DNA of 64,000 bases from an uncultured Lachnospiraceae bacterium (lineage in GTDB: Bacteria; Bacillota; Clostridia; Lachnospirales; Lachnospiraceae): the NCBI GenBank assembly GCA_946554445.1, contig CAMNSD010000008.1:1-64000 (forward strand). Direction: 5' to 3'. Every line of letters starts with the position of its first letter. The stretch's first letter is position 1. A program made the position numbers and the translations under genes. Positions 27,977 to 37,520 of this stretch are shown in pieces. Below the pieces are notes generated by a model, which saw only the letters and a program-made list of their open reading frames with translations, had not been told where the DNA came from and made no database searches.

Positions 27977-28011
27977 GTTGAAAAATCACACTGATGTGCT
28001 GATCTTTCAAC
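27977..28011 (+). other. Hairpin upstream of truA
   Basis: GTTGAAA at 27977-27983 pairs with TTTCAAC at 28005-28011. Inside it ATCA pairs with TGAT and CAC with GTG around the loop TGAT, giving 14 pairs with small bulges. It lies 33 bases before the truA start and has no T-run. Confidence 0.45.
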
Positions 28012-28043
28012 TGCGAGTTTGTGACTCCGGCATGGAGGTAAGA

Positions 28044-28799
28044 ATGAAACGAGTCATGCTGACAGTGGCTTATGATGGCACGAATTACAAAGGGTGGCAG
28101 TTACAGCCAAATGGCGAGACCATAGAGAGTGTCCTAAACCGCTGCCTTAGTGAACTGACAGGGGAAGAGATTGCGGTAATCGGCGCGAGTCGGACAGATG
28201 CAGGGGTTCACGCCAAGGGTAATATTGCCGTGTTTGATACGATGAGTCGGATTCCAGGGGACAAGTTTTCCTATGCGCTCAACCAGAGGCTGCCGGAGGA
28301 TATCCGGATTTGCGGCTCAAAGGATGTGGCGCTTGATTTTCATCCCAGACATTGTGAGAGCCGTAAAACTTATGAATACCGGATTTATTGTGCGCCTTTT
28401 CCCATGCCTATGAAAAGACTTTATTCTTATTTTACCTATGTTCCATTAGATGTTGACTTGATGAGTCAAGCGGCAGAATGTTTTGTGGGAGAGCATGATT
28501 TCAAGAGTTTTTGCAGCGTACAGACGCAGGCGCTTACCACGGTGCGACGGGTGGACTGTGTGGAAATATTCAGGGAAGACGATGAGATCATAATCCGTGT
28601 GTCCGGCCGGGGATTTTTATATAATATGGTACGGATCATGGCGGGTACTCTGATGGAAGTGGGTAGAGGCCATATGATTCCTGAGCAGGTAGGTGAGATT
28701 TTGGCGGCAAAGGACAGACAGGCGGCAGGGCCCACGGCGCCGGCCTGTGGTCTGACGCTTGTGGGATATGAGTTTTTGACGGAGGAAGATAACAGATAA
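28044..28799 (+). CDS. truA: tRNA pseudouridine synthase A
   Basis: TruA (251 residues) makes pseudouridine at tRNA positions 38-40. The N-terminal TVAYDGTNYKGWQLQPNG and the catalytic Asp in GASRTDAGVHAKGN near residue 50 are visible, and GRGFLYNMVRIMAGTL lies near the C-terminus. The ATG at 28044 follows ATGGAGGTAAG; the longer frame from 27978 is unsupported. It is the usual partner of ecfT in Firmicutes. Confidence 0.95.
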   Translation: MKRVMLTVAYDGTNYKGWQLQPNGETIESVLNRCLSELTGEEIAVIGASRTDAGVHAKGNIAVFDTMSRIPGDKFSYALNQRLPEDIRICGSKDVALDFHPRHCESRKTYEYRIYCAPFPMPMKRLYSYFTYVPLDVDLMSQAAECFVGEHDFKSFCSVQTQALTTVRRVDCVEIFREDDEIIIRVSGRGFLYNMVRIMAGTLMEVGRGHMIPEQVGEILAAKDRQAAGPTAPACGLTLVGYEFLTEEDNR

Positions 28800-28880
28800 G
28801 AAGGGAGTCTCCATCCGGAAGAATTTGGGATTGTATATTTTATTGTGGTTTCCGAACTACGAAACGCAAGTGCAGTATTG

Positions 28881-28909
28881 TTGACTTTATATTCGATATA
28901 TTATATAAT
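28881..28909 (+). promoter_or_regulatory. Promoter before the glycosylation cluster
   Basis: TTGACT at 28881-28886 and TATAAT at 28904-28909 are 17 bases apart, a near-consensus promoter 58 bases before the 28967 gene. It marks a new transcription unit after truA. Confidence 0.7.
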
Positions 28910-28966
28910 TTTGTAGAAAAATGGGTGATAAAAACGCATTGAAACAATGCTTGGGAGAGAATCAAT

Positions 28967-30478
28967 ATGGAGTGGCTTAAATTAGATAAGAAATATAGTT
29001 TTGCTTTTTTGGTATTGTCACTTTTGAGTTTATTGTATGTTTTTCCAATTGTTTTGGCAAATGTAGATTATAAGGACGATTTGGGAAGCTCGATAACGGG
29101 CGTAATTGGATTAAAGGGAGATGGCAGACCGTTAGGCGAATATTTGGTTGCTGTACTTTGTGGTGGAGAACCTTTTACGAATATAGCGCCGCTTTCCTTG
29201 ATTATATCTGTGCTGTTTTTATCTTATGCATTGATTCTATATGCAAAAACGAATTTACATTTTGTTTCCAACAATTATATCTTAATTCCTGTGTTGTTAT
29301 CTGTTGTGACAAATCCGCTTGCAGTGGAATGTTTATCTTACCGTTCTGTTTCAGTTGCCATAGTAATAGCGCTTGCTATCCCTTTTTTGATGTTTACCAT
29401 TCCGGACACTGTTTCTAATTTGTGTTTATTTATATATTCCGCAATTTTATGTATGGCAGTTATGGGATTATATCAAGCAGCTATCGGTTTGTGTCTGGTA
29501 TTGTTTGCTGTCGATGTTTTTTTGGCTGTTTTTGGTGAAAAGGAACTGCATTGTCTGCGAGAGGGAGTGCGGCTTGCCGGTATCGGTATTTCTGCCGTTT
29601 TCTATAAAGTAATTGTAGCGGAACACTTTGTTGATCGAAACGACTGGCGTCATGAAGCATCACAAATTGTTGATTTGAAGTTCAGTTCGGTGGCAATTAT
29701 TATAAAAAATATTGCGGATTCCTGTCGCTATTTAAGTACCTTTTTTTCGATGACTCCAATATGGTACCGTATTGCTCTGGCCGCAACGATTCTCTTTGCC
29801 ATTACGATAATACTGATTCTATATTGTCAGGAGAATTGTTGTAAAGGGTGGAAAAAGCCTGTTGCCATCATTTTTTTAGCGATTTCTCCGGTGGTTGTTT
29901 ATTTTGCAACTTTTTTACCCTTGATGGTTCTTAGGACATTGATGTTGAAGACGAGACTTTTTCTTGCATTGGGAGGAGTTCTTTTCTATGTGGGAATCTT
30001 TCTGTTGTACTATTACAGGAAACGGCAAAAGATATTTGTTTCTGTCTTTTTAATTATATGTATTTTTTATTCTTATATATATATTTATAATTATGGAAAT
30101 GCGATAGCAAGTCAGCAGGAATACGCAAAATATCTGGTATATAACATTGCCCATGATGTGGAAACACTTAATGCAGAGGGCGATTTTACCAAGCTTTCTT
30201 TTGTCGGTCGTATGCCAAGAAATAGGCGTATACAGATTATGTATGAAAAATATCCTATCTATCAAGAAATTATACCAAAATATTTTACGAATGATTCGTG
30301 GATGGGAGGCGCATGGGTGTTGCAGTATCTGCAGGGCGGCTTGACCATAGAATCTGACAATGACGCGGATAGGCAGATAATTGACTCCACAGAGCCAATA
30401 ATGAAAAATTCAGTCTATTCCTGTTATGTGAATGCCGACAAAATCATTGTTTGTTTTCAGCAGGAAGATACGCAATAA
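28967..30478 (+). CDS. GtrII/GtrC-like membrane glycosyltransferase
   Basis: The 503-residue protein has about ten membrane segments and a soluble C-terminal part. Near residue 33 a luminal loop reads NVDYKDDLGSSITG and then GDGRPLGEYLV, which resembles the acidic DD and GRPL features of GtrII-type glucosyltransferases. GGGAGAGAATCAAT precedes the ATG. The gene is visibly more AT-rich than its neighbours, which hints at transfer. As a GtrC-like partner it would place a lipid-linked sugar on an outer polymer. The substrate is unknown. Confidence 0.6.
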   Translation: MEWLKLDKKYSFAFLVLSLLSLLYVFPIVLANVDYKDDLGSSITGVIGLKGDGRPLGEYLVAVLCGGEPFTNIAPLSLIISVLFLSYALILYAKTNLHFVSNNYILIPVLLSVVTNPLAVECLSYRSVSVAIVIALAIPFLMFTIPDTVSNLCLFIYSAILCMAVMGLYQAAIGLCLVLFAVDVFLAVFGEKELHCLREGVRLAGIGISAVFYKVIVAEHFVDRNDWRHEASQIVDLKFSSVAIIIKNIADSCRYLSTFFSMTPIWYRIALAATILFAITIILILYCQENCCKGWKKPVAIIFLAISPVVVYFATFLPLMVLRTLMLKTRLFLALGGVLFYVGIFLLYYYRKRQKIFVSVFLIICIFYSYIYIYNYGNAIASQQEYAKYLVYNIAHDVETLNAEGDFTKLSFVGRMPRNRRIQIMYEKYPIYQEIIPKYFTNDSWMGGAWVLQYLQGGLTIESDNDADRQIIDSTEPIMKNSVYSCYVNADKIIVCFQQEDTQ

Positions 30479-30744
30479 ATGGCACGTTGCGTTTTCGTAG
30501 TAAGCTTGCGCATGCGGAAATTTTCAAACCGGAAATAATCCCTTTCTTTATTGTTTAACATAGATTTTAGAATTGCAATTTAATTAATTAAACTACAAAA
30601 GAAGGCGCACTGCTTAATTTTGGGACAATTTTTGAAAGTTGTTTATAGAAAGTGGCGTGGAACAGGGATACAATGAATAAACTACGGAAACTCAAGGACG
30701 GGAATGATATTGACTTTCTCTATAAGAAAAAGTAGAATGATTAC

Positions 30745-32487
30745 ATGTGGATAAACAGGATTCGGAATAAAAATGAATATCTGATTTTTGGTATTTTCTC
30801 TCTCGGAACGCTGGTACTGAGACTGTTTTATATCACGAAGGTGAACGGGCCGTTTGTGTATACGGATGAACTTGGGTACTGGTCGCACGCGGCACATATG
30901 GCCGGAAATACATGGGCGGGTGTTATGGATGGCGTGAGTTGGTATGCCTTCGGCTATAGCTTTGTGCTTCTGCCCGCGCTCCTTTTATCCCGGCAAATGG
31001 CGGTAGCTTATAAAATTGCTGTTTTGTTTAACGTGGTTATGTGTCTTTTGGTGTACGGGCTTGCCTGTGCCGTGGCCCGCAGACTGTTCCCTGCGGTTCA
31101 TGTCTTTTGGCGGGGAGTGCTCGCTTTTACAGCGACTTCCTTCTCTTCTTATATTTTTTACTCCTATGTTACTTTGTGCGAGACGCTGGTCAATTTACTT
31201 GTCTGGCTGATTTTTTATGAGGTGGTTTCCCTGGAGGAGCGTGACGCATGGTGGAAGGGGCTGCTTTTGGGCATTACCGCCGGGTTTGCCTATATGGTGC
31301 ATAACCGTATGATTTCCATTGTAGCTGCTATATTTCTGTGCCTGTTCCTGCTTGTGATATTGCGGCGTCTCAAAGGGAAACCGGTGGTTTTGTGTCTGGC
31401 GGGCTTTGCGGGTATGTTCGTGTTAAACAGCCTGATAAAATCCCTGCTTGTGGATATGGTAGAAAACAATTCTGTGATTGGGGCGTTGGGATTTACCGTG
31501 CAGATGGGAGGGGCTAACTCTGGAGGCGCGCAGTTGCAAAAGCTGCTACAGCTGTTTTCGCTGGACGGTTTATTGCAATTTTTTCTCAACATCTGTGGAC
31601 AGATATGGGAATGCCTTTCGGCCACGTATCTGCTGTTTGGGCTGGGGGTGGTGTACGCAGTCTGGCGGATTTGGCGTAACGGCAGAGAGGGGAAAAGCGT
31701 CTGCCTCTATCTGTTCCCTCTTGTCGCTGTTTTGCTTTCTGTTGCCATGACGGCAGTTTTCTTTTACTCCATGCCTTTATCCGTGGAGGCGGGAAGAACC
31801 AGGATCGATACTCTGTTTTATAGCAGATATAATGAGTGCTACCTTGGCATGCTTTTGCTTTTGGGAATCGGCATGTTTTTTGAGGAGGAAAAGGTCCACT
31901 GGAAAATGTTGGCAGGCGTTTTGGTTGTTTATTCGATATTGGCGGTATGGATGGGGAGCAGGATTGGCAATCCGGAGGATACGTATCTGAATGTGATTTC
32001 TGCCATCGGCATCCATATTTTTCACTGGTTGGGAGAATTCAGTGTGGGAAGATGCGCGGTGGCGGCTCTCGCTGGTGGGATTGTCTTTATCGGAATCTTA
32101 TCCATAAGGCTGCCCGGTGGGATGCAGCGTGGGCTGGCCTGTCTGGTATTGGTTTTTCTGTTCGCCACAACAGCGCTGCACTGTATGAGAATCTGTATCC
32201 GTGGGGAAAACGATTATACGGCTCGCTATACGGAGTTGTTTGTGTATCTGAATGAAAATACGCGCTCCGGTGATGTAGTGTATGTCTGCGACGAGGAAAA
32301 GATGGCTTATGATGTACAGACGCGGCTGATCGACAAGGCGGTGGTTAGCGTGGAGCCGGAGCAGCTTGCCGGGGCGCCACCCGGTAGGTATGCGGTGATA
32401 CGAGCGGAGGACGTCCGAGAGATTTCTGAGGAGCGGTATGAGACCTGTCTAGAGACAGAGGACTATATGGTCCTTTTATGCAGATAA
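30745..32487 (+). CDS. GT-C fold membrane glycosyltransferase (family 39-like)
   Basis: The 580-residue protein has about twelve membrane segments and a C-terminal soluble tail. An acidic motif in the first outer loop, VYTDELGYWSHAAHMAG near residue 38, fits the catalytic Asp-Glu of polyprenol-sugar-dependent GT-C enzymes. The ribosome binding site is weak. The 266-base spacer before it holds no gene and no strong promoter. The gene ends just before the GT2 gene, and the cluster likely continues as one operon from here. Confidence 0.65.
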   Translation: MWINRIRNKNEYLIFGIFSLGTLVLRLFYITKVNGPFVYTDELGYWSHAAHMAGNTWAGVMDGVSWYAFGYSFVLLPALLLSRQMAVAYKIAVLFNVVMCLLVYGLACAVARRLFPAVHVFWRGVLAFTATSFSSYIFYSYVTLCETLVNLLVWLIFYEVVSLEERDAWWKGLLLGITAGFAYMVHNRMISIVAAIFLCLFLLVILRRLKGKPVVLCLAGFAGMFVLNSLIKSLLVDMVENNSVIGALGFTVQMGGANSGGAQLQKLLQLFSLDGLLQFFLNICGQIWECLSATYLLFGLGVVYAVWRIWRNGREGKSVCLYLFPLVAVLLSVAMTAVFFYSMPLSVEAGRTRIDTLFYSRYNECYLGMLLLLGIGMFFEEEKVHWKMLAGVLVVYSILAVWMGSRIGNPEDTYLNVISAIGIHIFHWLGEFSVGRCAVAALAGGIVFIGILSIRLPGGMQRGLACLVLVFLFATTALHCMRICIRGENDYTARYTELFVYLNENTRSGDVVYVCDEEKMAYDVQTRLIDKAVVSVEPEQLAGAPPGRYAVIRAEDVREISEERYETCLETEDYMVLLCR

Positions 32488-32531
32488 CTACAGAAACAGA
32501 TGCAGGAAGGAAAAAGAAAGGCATCAATAAG

Positions 32532-33488
32532 ATGAAACTGATAATTCAAATACCATGCTATAACGAAGAGGAAACATTGGAGATTGCGCTGAACGCGCTG
32601 CCAAAACAGATTGACGGCATCGATGAGATTGAATACCTGATAATCAATGACGGGAGTAAGGATAAGACGGTGGAGGTGGCCAGAGCCTGGGGTGTACACC
32701 ATATCGTCAACTTTCGGAGAAACAAGGGGCTTGCCCGCGGCTTTATGGCAGGTATAGACATGGCGCTGCAGCAAGGTGCGGATATCATTGTCAATACGGA
32801 TGCGGACAATCAGTATTGTGGAGACGATATTGAGACACTGGTCAGGCCGATTCTGGAGGAACGGGCAGATATCGTCATCGGCGCGCGGCCCATTGACACG
32901 ATTTCCCATTTTTCTTTTTTGAAAAAGAAGCTGCAGCATCTGGGTTCCTGGTTTGTCAGGGTGGCTTCCGACACGGATATCCCGGACGCGCCCAGCGGTT
33001 TTCGTGCTATGTCCAGGGACGCAGCCATGCGGTTGCATGTCATCAATGAATATACTTATACGCTGGAAACGATCATACAGGCAGGGCGGGAGAAGATGGC
33101 AATTATCTCCGTGCCCATAAGGACAAACGAGGAACTGCGGCCCTCCAGACTGTTTCACAGCATGGGTTCCTACATCAAAAAATCGGCCATGACGATCATT
33201 CGGGCATTTATGATGTATAAACCTCTGAAATTTTTCGGAATCATCGGCTCGATTCCCTTCGCACTGGGATTCATTCTGGGTGTGCGGTATCTGATTTATC
33301 TGGCGGCCGATTCTAATACGGGACATGTGCCCTCCCTGATTCTGGCGGCGATTTTGCTGTTGATCGGTGTGCAGACGTTTATTATCGGTCTTCATGCCGA
33401 TATCATGGCGGCCAATCGAAAGATGATTGAGGAAATCAAGTATCATATGAAAAAATCGGAGTATGATAAAGGGGTAAAAACGAAGTGA
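32532..33488 (+). CDS. GT2 glycosyltransferase with two C-terminal membrane segments (GtrB-like)
   Basis: The 318-residue protein starts MKLIIQIPCYNEEETLEIAL, a classic GT2 fold start. The DxD region is NTDADNQYCGDDIE near residue 90. Two membrane helices at about 232-255 and 270-295 match polyprenyl-phosphate glucosyl/mannosyltransferases such as GtrB or DPM. An in-frame start at 32478 would overlap the previous gene and lacks support. It likely charges undecaprenyl phosphate with a sugar for the GT-C proteins of this cluster. Confidence 0.8.
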   Translation: MKLIIQIPCYNEEETLEIALNALPKQIDGIDEIEYLIINDGSKDKTVEVARAWGVHHIVNFRRNKGLARGFMAGIDMALQQGADIIVNTDADNQYCGDDIETLVRPILEERADIVIGARPIDTISHFSFLKKKLQHLGSWFVRVASDTDIPDAPSGFRAMSRDAAMRLHVINEYTYTLETIIQAGREKMAIISVPIRTNEELRPSRLFHSMGSYIKKSAMTIIRAFMMYKPLKFFGIIGSIPFALGFILGVRYLIYLAADSNTGHVPSLILAAILLLIGVQTFIIGLHADIMAANRKMIEEIKYHMKKSEYDKGVKTK

Positions 33489-33511
33489 ATTGTTCCGATA
33501 TGGAGGAATCA

Positions 33512-35125
33512 ATGTATACAGAGTATGTGTTGAAAATGGCGCCAAAGGTTCTATCTCAGGTTGACAGGGATAAGCATTCCAAGAATTTTGGAGACTGTGA
33601 CAGGAACCACTGGCATTTAAAGGTTCGCGATTTTTCATCTGCTATCTTGCAGCAGACGGGCCTTACGATCGCGATGTTATATTTGTTGGATTTTCCGGGC
33701 AATATTTTTTACCGGAAGGATGTTGTGAGGGAATGGGCGGTCGGCACGGTTCGTTACTGGCGTTCCATCCAGCTGAGAGACGGAAGCTTTAACGAGTATT
33801 ATCCGCATGAGCACGGGTTTCCGCCGACGGCTTTTTCTCTCTATGCCATGTGCGAGGTTTATAAACGGCTGGAGATGCAGGATGAGGCTGCCCTAGTGGC
33901 CTTTCGGAAAACGGCGCACTGGCTGTGCAATCATGTGGAGGAGAAGGCGTATAATCAGGAATTGGCGTCCATCACGGCCCTGTATTCCGCCTATACGGTT
34001 TTAAAGGAGGATTGGATTAAGGCGGGGCTTGAGAGAAAGCTGGACCGCATATTAAAGCTGCAGTCGGAGGAGGGGTGGTTTCCCGAATACGGGGGCGCAG
34101 ACATCGGATACGCCAGCGTTTCTCTGGACATGTTGGCGGAGTATTACTGGATGAGCAGGGATGAGCGGGTGCTTGAGCCGCTGAGCCGTATGGTTGATTT
34201 CCTTCAGTATTTTGTTCATCCGGATGTTTCCGTGGGCGGAGAATACGCGTCCAGAAATACAGTCTATTTTTTGCCGGGCGGCCTGCAGACCATGAGTTGC
34301 CTGGGCAATGAGACGGCAGAAGCGATGCTGCGGTTTCTCTATCAGAAGCCGGAGCAAGATTTTTATTTTTTGGATGCGGTGGACGACAGATACTATTCCC
34401 ATTATCTCATGCACTCTTTTTTGAGGGCTGCGGAGAGGAGGGAGAAAGAAGGGCAAAAGACGTCCGCTGGGCAGCTGCCCTTTCAGTACAACCAGACACG
34501 ATATTTTGCGGAGGCGGGTATGCTATCCTGTACGCAGGATGATATCTATATAATTGTAGGCGCGAGAAAAGGCGGCGTGTGCAGGGTATTTCGAGGGCAG
34601 GAGGAGTGCTTTAGTGATTACGGATACCGCGTTCGGATGGGCGAGGGAAAGACTGCGGCTACCAACTGGCAGAGCGCGGACTACCGGATTGTTTATGAAA
34701 ATCGGAAAATAAAGATCACGGGCAGCATGAATCTTGTAAAGCAAAAAACGGCCACGCCGATTATGTTGATGGGGCTTCGGGTAGTGTCGGCAGTGGTTGG
34801 CAATAAGATCATCAGCATGTTAAAGAATATGATTATTCTGGTGGATAAAAAGACGGATATTGACTTTGAGAGAGTGCTGTCCATAGAGCCGGACAGGCTG
34901 GTGATCGACGATTATATCACCAGTCCCGACGCGGTTTTTCTGGAATGTGCAGATGGCTTTTCACTGCGGCATGTGGCGTCAGGCAAGTTCTTTTCCAGGA
35001 CGGACGTGGGACAGCACAGCAGGGCACAGTATCCGAATATTAGGGAAATCCGAATCCGAAAGATTTGTTATTTTGAAGACGGCAGGATGGAAGAAAAGGT
35101 GCTTACCGAACATGAGCAGATTTGA
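33512..35125 (+). CDS. Alpha-toroid protein, possible polysaccharide lyase or epimerase-like
   Basis: The 537-residue protein has helical repeats with aromatic and acidic patches in its N-terminal 330 residues (LRDGSFNEYYPHEHGFPPTA and EEGWFPEYGGADIGY). A beta-rich C-terminal part follows. This layout resembles heparinase/alginate-lyase-type toroid plus beta-sandwich proteins, but no named catalytic motif was confirmed. No signal peptide is visible. GGAGG five bases before the ATG at 33512 sets the start, and the upstream GTG at 33485 is less likely. Its end overlaps the next gene by 14 bases. Confidence 0.5.
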   Translation: MYTEYVLKMAPKVLSQVDRDKHSKNFGDCDRNHWHLKVRDFSSAILQQTGLTIAMLYLLDFPGNIFYRKDVVREWAVGTVRYWRSIQLRDGSFNEYYPHEHGFPPTAFSLYAMCEVYKRLEMQDEAALVAFRKTAHWLCNHVEEKAYNQELASITALYSAYTVLKEDWIKAGLERKLDRILKLQSEEGWFPEYGGADIGYASVSLDMLAEYYWMSRDERVLEPLSRMVDFLQYFVHPDVSVGGEYASRNTVYFLPGGLQTMSCLGNETAEAMLRFLYQKPEQDFYFLDAVDDRYYSHYLMHSFLRAAERREKEGQKTSAGQLPFQYNQTRYFAEAGMLSCTQDDIYIIVGARKGGVCRVFRGQEECFSDYGYRVRMGEGKTAATNWQSADYRIVYENRKIKITGSMNLVKQKTATPIMLMGLRVVSAVVGNKIISMLKNMIILVDKKTDIDFERVLSIEPDRLVIDDYITSPDAVFLECADGFSLRHVASGKFFSRTDVGQHSRAQYPNIREIRIRKICYFEDGRMEEKVLTEHEQI

Positions 35126-36386
35126 TACATTAAAGGCGGAAGTGATTGATTGTGATTTGTGTACGCGCTGCGGCACCTGTATCGGCATATGTCCCACAGG
35201 AACCATTTCCTATAAGGACGGAGAGATTGCGGATACCGGGCGCAACTGTATACAGTGCGGCATGTGCATGGCGGTCTGTCCCGGAAAGTCATTCCCCATG
35301 GATCAATGGGCACAGAAGCTGTTCCATGAGGCCTATGATACCGAAAAACTGTTCGGTGTCTATCAAGGGATCTGGAATGCCTGCGCCGGGGATGAAGGGG
35401 TACGGAACCGGGGAGGCTCCGGGGGTGTCGTCACACAGCTTCTTGTGGATTTGCTGGAGCGAAACGTCATCGAGGGGGCAGTCACTTTACAGTGCAGCAA
35501 AAAAGCGCCCTATGTGTTTGAGCCTTGTATTGCGGACAGCAGAGAGCAGATTTTGGCGTCTGCTCAGTCAAAATATATGATTGTTCCCGTCAATCAGGTA
35601 ATCCGGGAATTGAAGGAGAGTGGGAAAAGGGTGGCCTATGTGGGCCTTCCCTGCCAGATTCAGGGCATGAGAAAGGCGATGGAAAAGAATCCCTGGCTGG
35701 AGAAACAGATTGTTGTCCTGATCTCCCTGTTTTGCGGTTTCAATATGGAGGAGGCCGCAACGGACTATCTGATTGCAAAGAGCGGCATGAAAAAGGAAGA
35801 AATCAAAACCCTGAGCTACCGTTATAAGAAGGGGGCACAGACAGGCTTTTATCTTCGCACAAAGGTGGGGAAGGAGTTTTTTGTAAGCAAGCATGGCTAT
35901 ACCTTTCTCAATCTGCTGTTTTCACCGAAGCGATGTTGGAAATGCTACGATTACAGCGGTGAATTTGCGGACATTGCGGTGGGCGACGCCTGGGAGAAAG
36001 GGCAGGGATTTTCACGTGTGATTGTCAGGACGCAGAGGGGGAGAGAGATTTTTGAACAAGCGGTAGACAGAGGAGTCATCTGTGCGGAGCCGGGAGATGA
36101 AGCGGCTATTAAAAAAACGCAGAATAAGGTGGTATCCTATAAAAAGAGGCAGATCGGAATCCGGGCGGAGAGGATGCGGCATTTTCCCGATTACGGTGTG
36201 GTGTTTGCACCCTGCAGTGCCAGCATGAGACGGAAGGGAAGGGTGTTATATGCGATGCTTGCTTTTTGGGGGCATCCGGTAGGAAAACATCTGATTCGGT
36301 TTTTGCCCTTTCGGTGTCTTGTGAAAATAAGCGCGAAATGGAAAGGCAGGGAAGTGGTGCATCGTGAAGGAAAGCAGACTGTTTGA
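35112..36386 (+). CDS. FrhB-like iron-sulfur oxidoreductase (F420 hydrogenase beta-subunit family)
   Basis: The 424-residue protein begins with two ferredoxin-type clusters (CDLCTRCGTCIGICP and CIQCGMCMAVCP), followed by the FrhB-family core (GVYQGIWNACAGDE, then NRGGSGGVVTQLL) and YVGLPCQIQGMRKA. This family is frequent in surface polysaccharide loci of anaerobes. It probably carries flavin and reduces or oxidises a sugar or lipid intermediate, but the reaction is unknown. It starts inside the end of the toroid gene and overlaps gtrA by 23 bases. Confidence 0.75.
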   Translation: MSRFDTLKAEVIDCDLCTRCGTCIGICPTGTISYKDGEIADTGRNCIQCGMCMAVCPGKSFPMDQWAQKLFHEAYDTEKLFGVYQGIWNACAGDEGVRNRGGSGGVVTQLLVDLLERNVIEGAVTLQCSKKAPYVFEPCIADSREQILASAQSKYMIVPVNQVIRELKESGKRVAYVGLPCQIQGMRKAMEKNPWLEKQIVVLISLFCGFNMEEAATDYLIAKSGMKKEEIKTLSYRYKKGAQTGFYLRTKVGKEFFVSKHGYTFLNLLFSPKRCWKCYDYSGEFADIAVGDAWEKGQGFSRVIVRTQRGREIFEQAVDRGVICAEPGDEAAIKKTQNKVVSYKKRQIGIRAERMRHFPDYGVVFAPCSASMRRKGRVLYAMLAFWGHPVGKHLIRFLPFRCLVKISAKWKGREVVHREGKQTV

Positions 36387-36792
36387 GAAAAAAGAGGCCC
36401 TTCGATATTTCTTCTGGGGCGTTGTCACGGTTCTGGTGAATTATTTCAGCTATTTTCTTTTGAAGCAGATTTTGGCATACCAGATCGCGAATCTAATTAG
36501 TATTGTCTTTACCAAGGTATTTGCTTACTATACGAATAAAACCTTTGTGTTCCGGACGAAAACCAGTGTAAAAGGACAGGTGCTGGAGGTCTTTCGCTAT
36601 GTGATGGGGAGAGGTATTACCGGTCTGGTTGACTTTGTGGGCCTGATTGTTCTGGTGGACGCCTTCGGTGTGGATGACGGAGTGGGCAAGGTCGTGATGA
36701 TTGTGATCACCACGGCGCTGAATTATGTGTTGGGAAAGACATTCGTATTTAAAAAGGACAATGCCGCCGAAACCTCCGCTAGCGAGGAATAG
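36364..36792 (+). CDS. gtrA: GtrA-family membrane protein (putative lipid-sugar flippase)
   Basis: The 142-residue protein has four membrane helices and the family pattern RYFFWGVVTVLVNYFSYFLL near the start, with the NKTFVFRTK and GKTFVFKK repeats after helices 2 and 4. GtrA proteins are thought to move undecaprenyl-linked sugars across the membrane. The start is GTG at 36364 within the preceding gene. With the GT2 and GT-C proteins it completes a GtrA-GtrB-GtrC-like set. Confidence 0.85.
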   Translation: MKESRLFEKKEALRYFFWGVVTVLVNYFSYFLLKQILAYQIANLISIVFTKVFAYYTNKTFVFRTKTSVKGQVLEVFRYVMGRGITGLVDFVGLIVLVDAFGVDDGVGKVVMIVITTALNYVLGKTFVFKKDNAAETSASEE

Positions 36793-36823
36793 GTTTTTCC
36801 AAAATGGGGAAATTGTGAAAATT

Positions 36824-36892
36824 GATTGCGAAAATCGATTGCGAAAATCAACCGAAAAAGCTGTTGACACACGCGGGAGCGTATAATATAAT
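36824..36892 (+). promoter_or_regulatory. rplM promoter with a preceding tandem repeat
   Basis: TTGACA at 36864-36869 and TATAAT at 36887-36892 are 17 bases apart, an almost perfect promoter. Immediately upstream, GATTGCGAAAATC is repeated twice in tandem at 36824-36836 and 36837-36849, in the position of an UP element or a factor site. Confidence 0.75.
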
Positions 36893-37074
36893 AGATAACT
36901 GTGACAATGTATAAAAATGTCAAGCCAAAGCCCCGGCGAAGACATTTTAAAATATGTAAAAGAAGTACAAACTGCCGTTGCGGGAAATCGTAAGTGTGGC
37001 CGGACATCTGCACGAAGATTTCGTAAGATGGCACAGACAGTCGAGAGACGATCAGTTACTATGGAGGTAATATC
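36893..37074 (+). other. Long rplM leader, possible r-protein autoregulatory RNA
   Basis: About 175 bases lie between the promoter and the rplM ribosome binding site (GGAGG at 37065). They contain two related stretches, ATCGTAAGTGTGGC near 36988-37001 and TTCGTAAGATGGC near 37019-37031. Firmicute rplM leaders are known autoregulatory RNAs, and this one is a candidate by position only; no consensus was matched. Confidence 0.35.
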
Positions 37075-37503
37075 ATGAAAACTTTTATGGCGAGTCCAGC
37101 TACAATCGAGAGAAAATGGTATGTAGTTGATGCGACAGATATGACACTGGGACGCTTGGCATCCGAGGTTGCCAAGGTGCTTAGAGGTAAGCATAAACCC
37201 ATCTTTACCCCCCACATGGATACCGGCGATTATGTGATTATCGTCAATGCGGAAAAGGTGAAGGTTACAGGTAAGAAGTTAGACCAGAAGATTTACTATC
37301 ATCACTCCGATTATGTGGGTGGCATGAAAGAAACTACCCTGAAAGAGATGTTGCAGAAGCACCCTGAAAGAGTCGTGGAACATGCAGTGAAAGGCATGCT
37401 TCCCAAGGGACCTTTAGGAAGTCAGATGTATACGAAACTTCATGTATATGCAGGTCCTGAGCACAAACAGGCTGCACAGAAACCAGAAGTGTTAACATTT
37501 TAA
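37075..37503 (+). CDS. rplM: 50S ribosomal protein L13
   Basis: L13 (142 residues) is an early 50S assembly protein. [20 protein letters not shown] and [20 protein letters not shown] are diagnostic. TATGGAGGTAATATC precedes the ATG. It forms an operon with rpsI, with its own strong promoter. Confidence 0.97.
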   Translation: MKTFMASPATIERKWYVVDATDMTLGRLASEVAKVLRGKHKPIFTPHMDTGDYVIIVNAEKVKVTGKKLDQKIYYHHSDYVGGMKETTLKEMLQKHPERVVEHAVKGMLPKGPLGSQMYTKLHVYAGPEHKQAAQKPEVLTF

Positions 37504-37520
37504 GAAAGGGATAAAGAATC

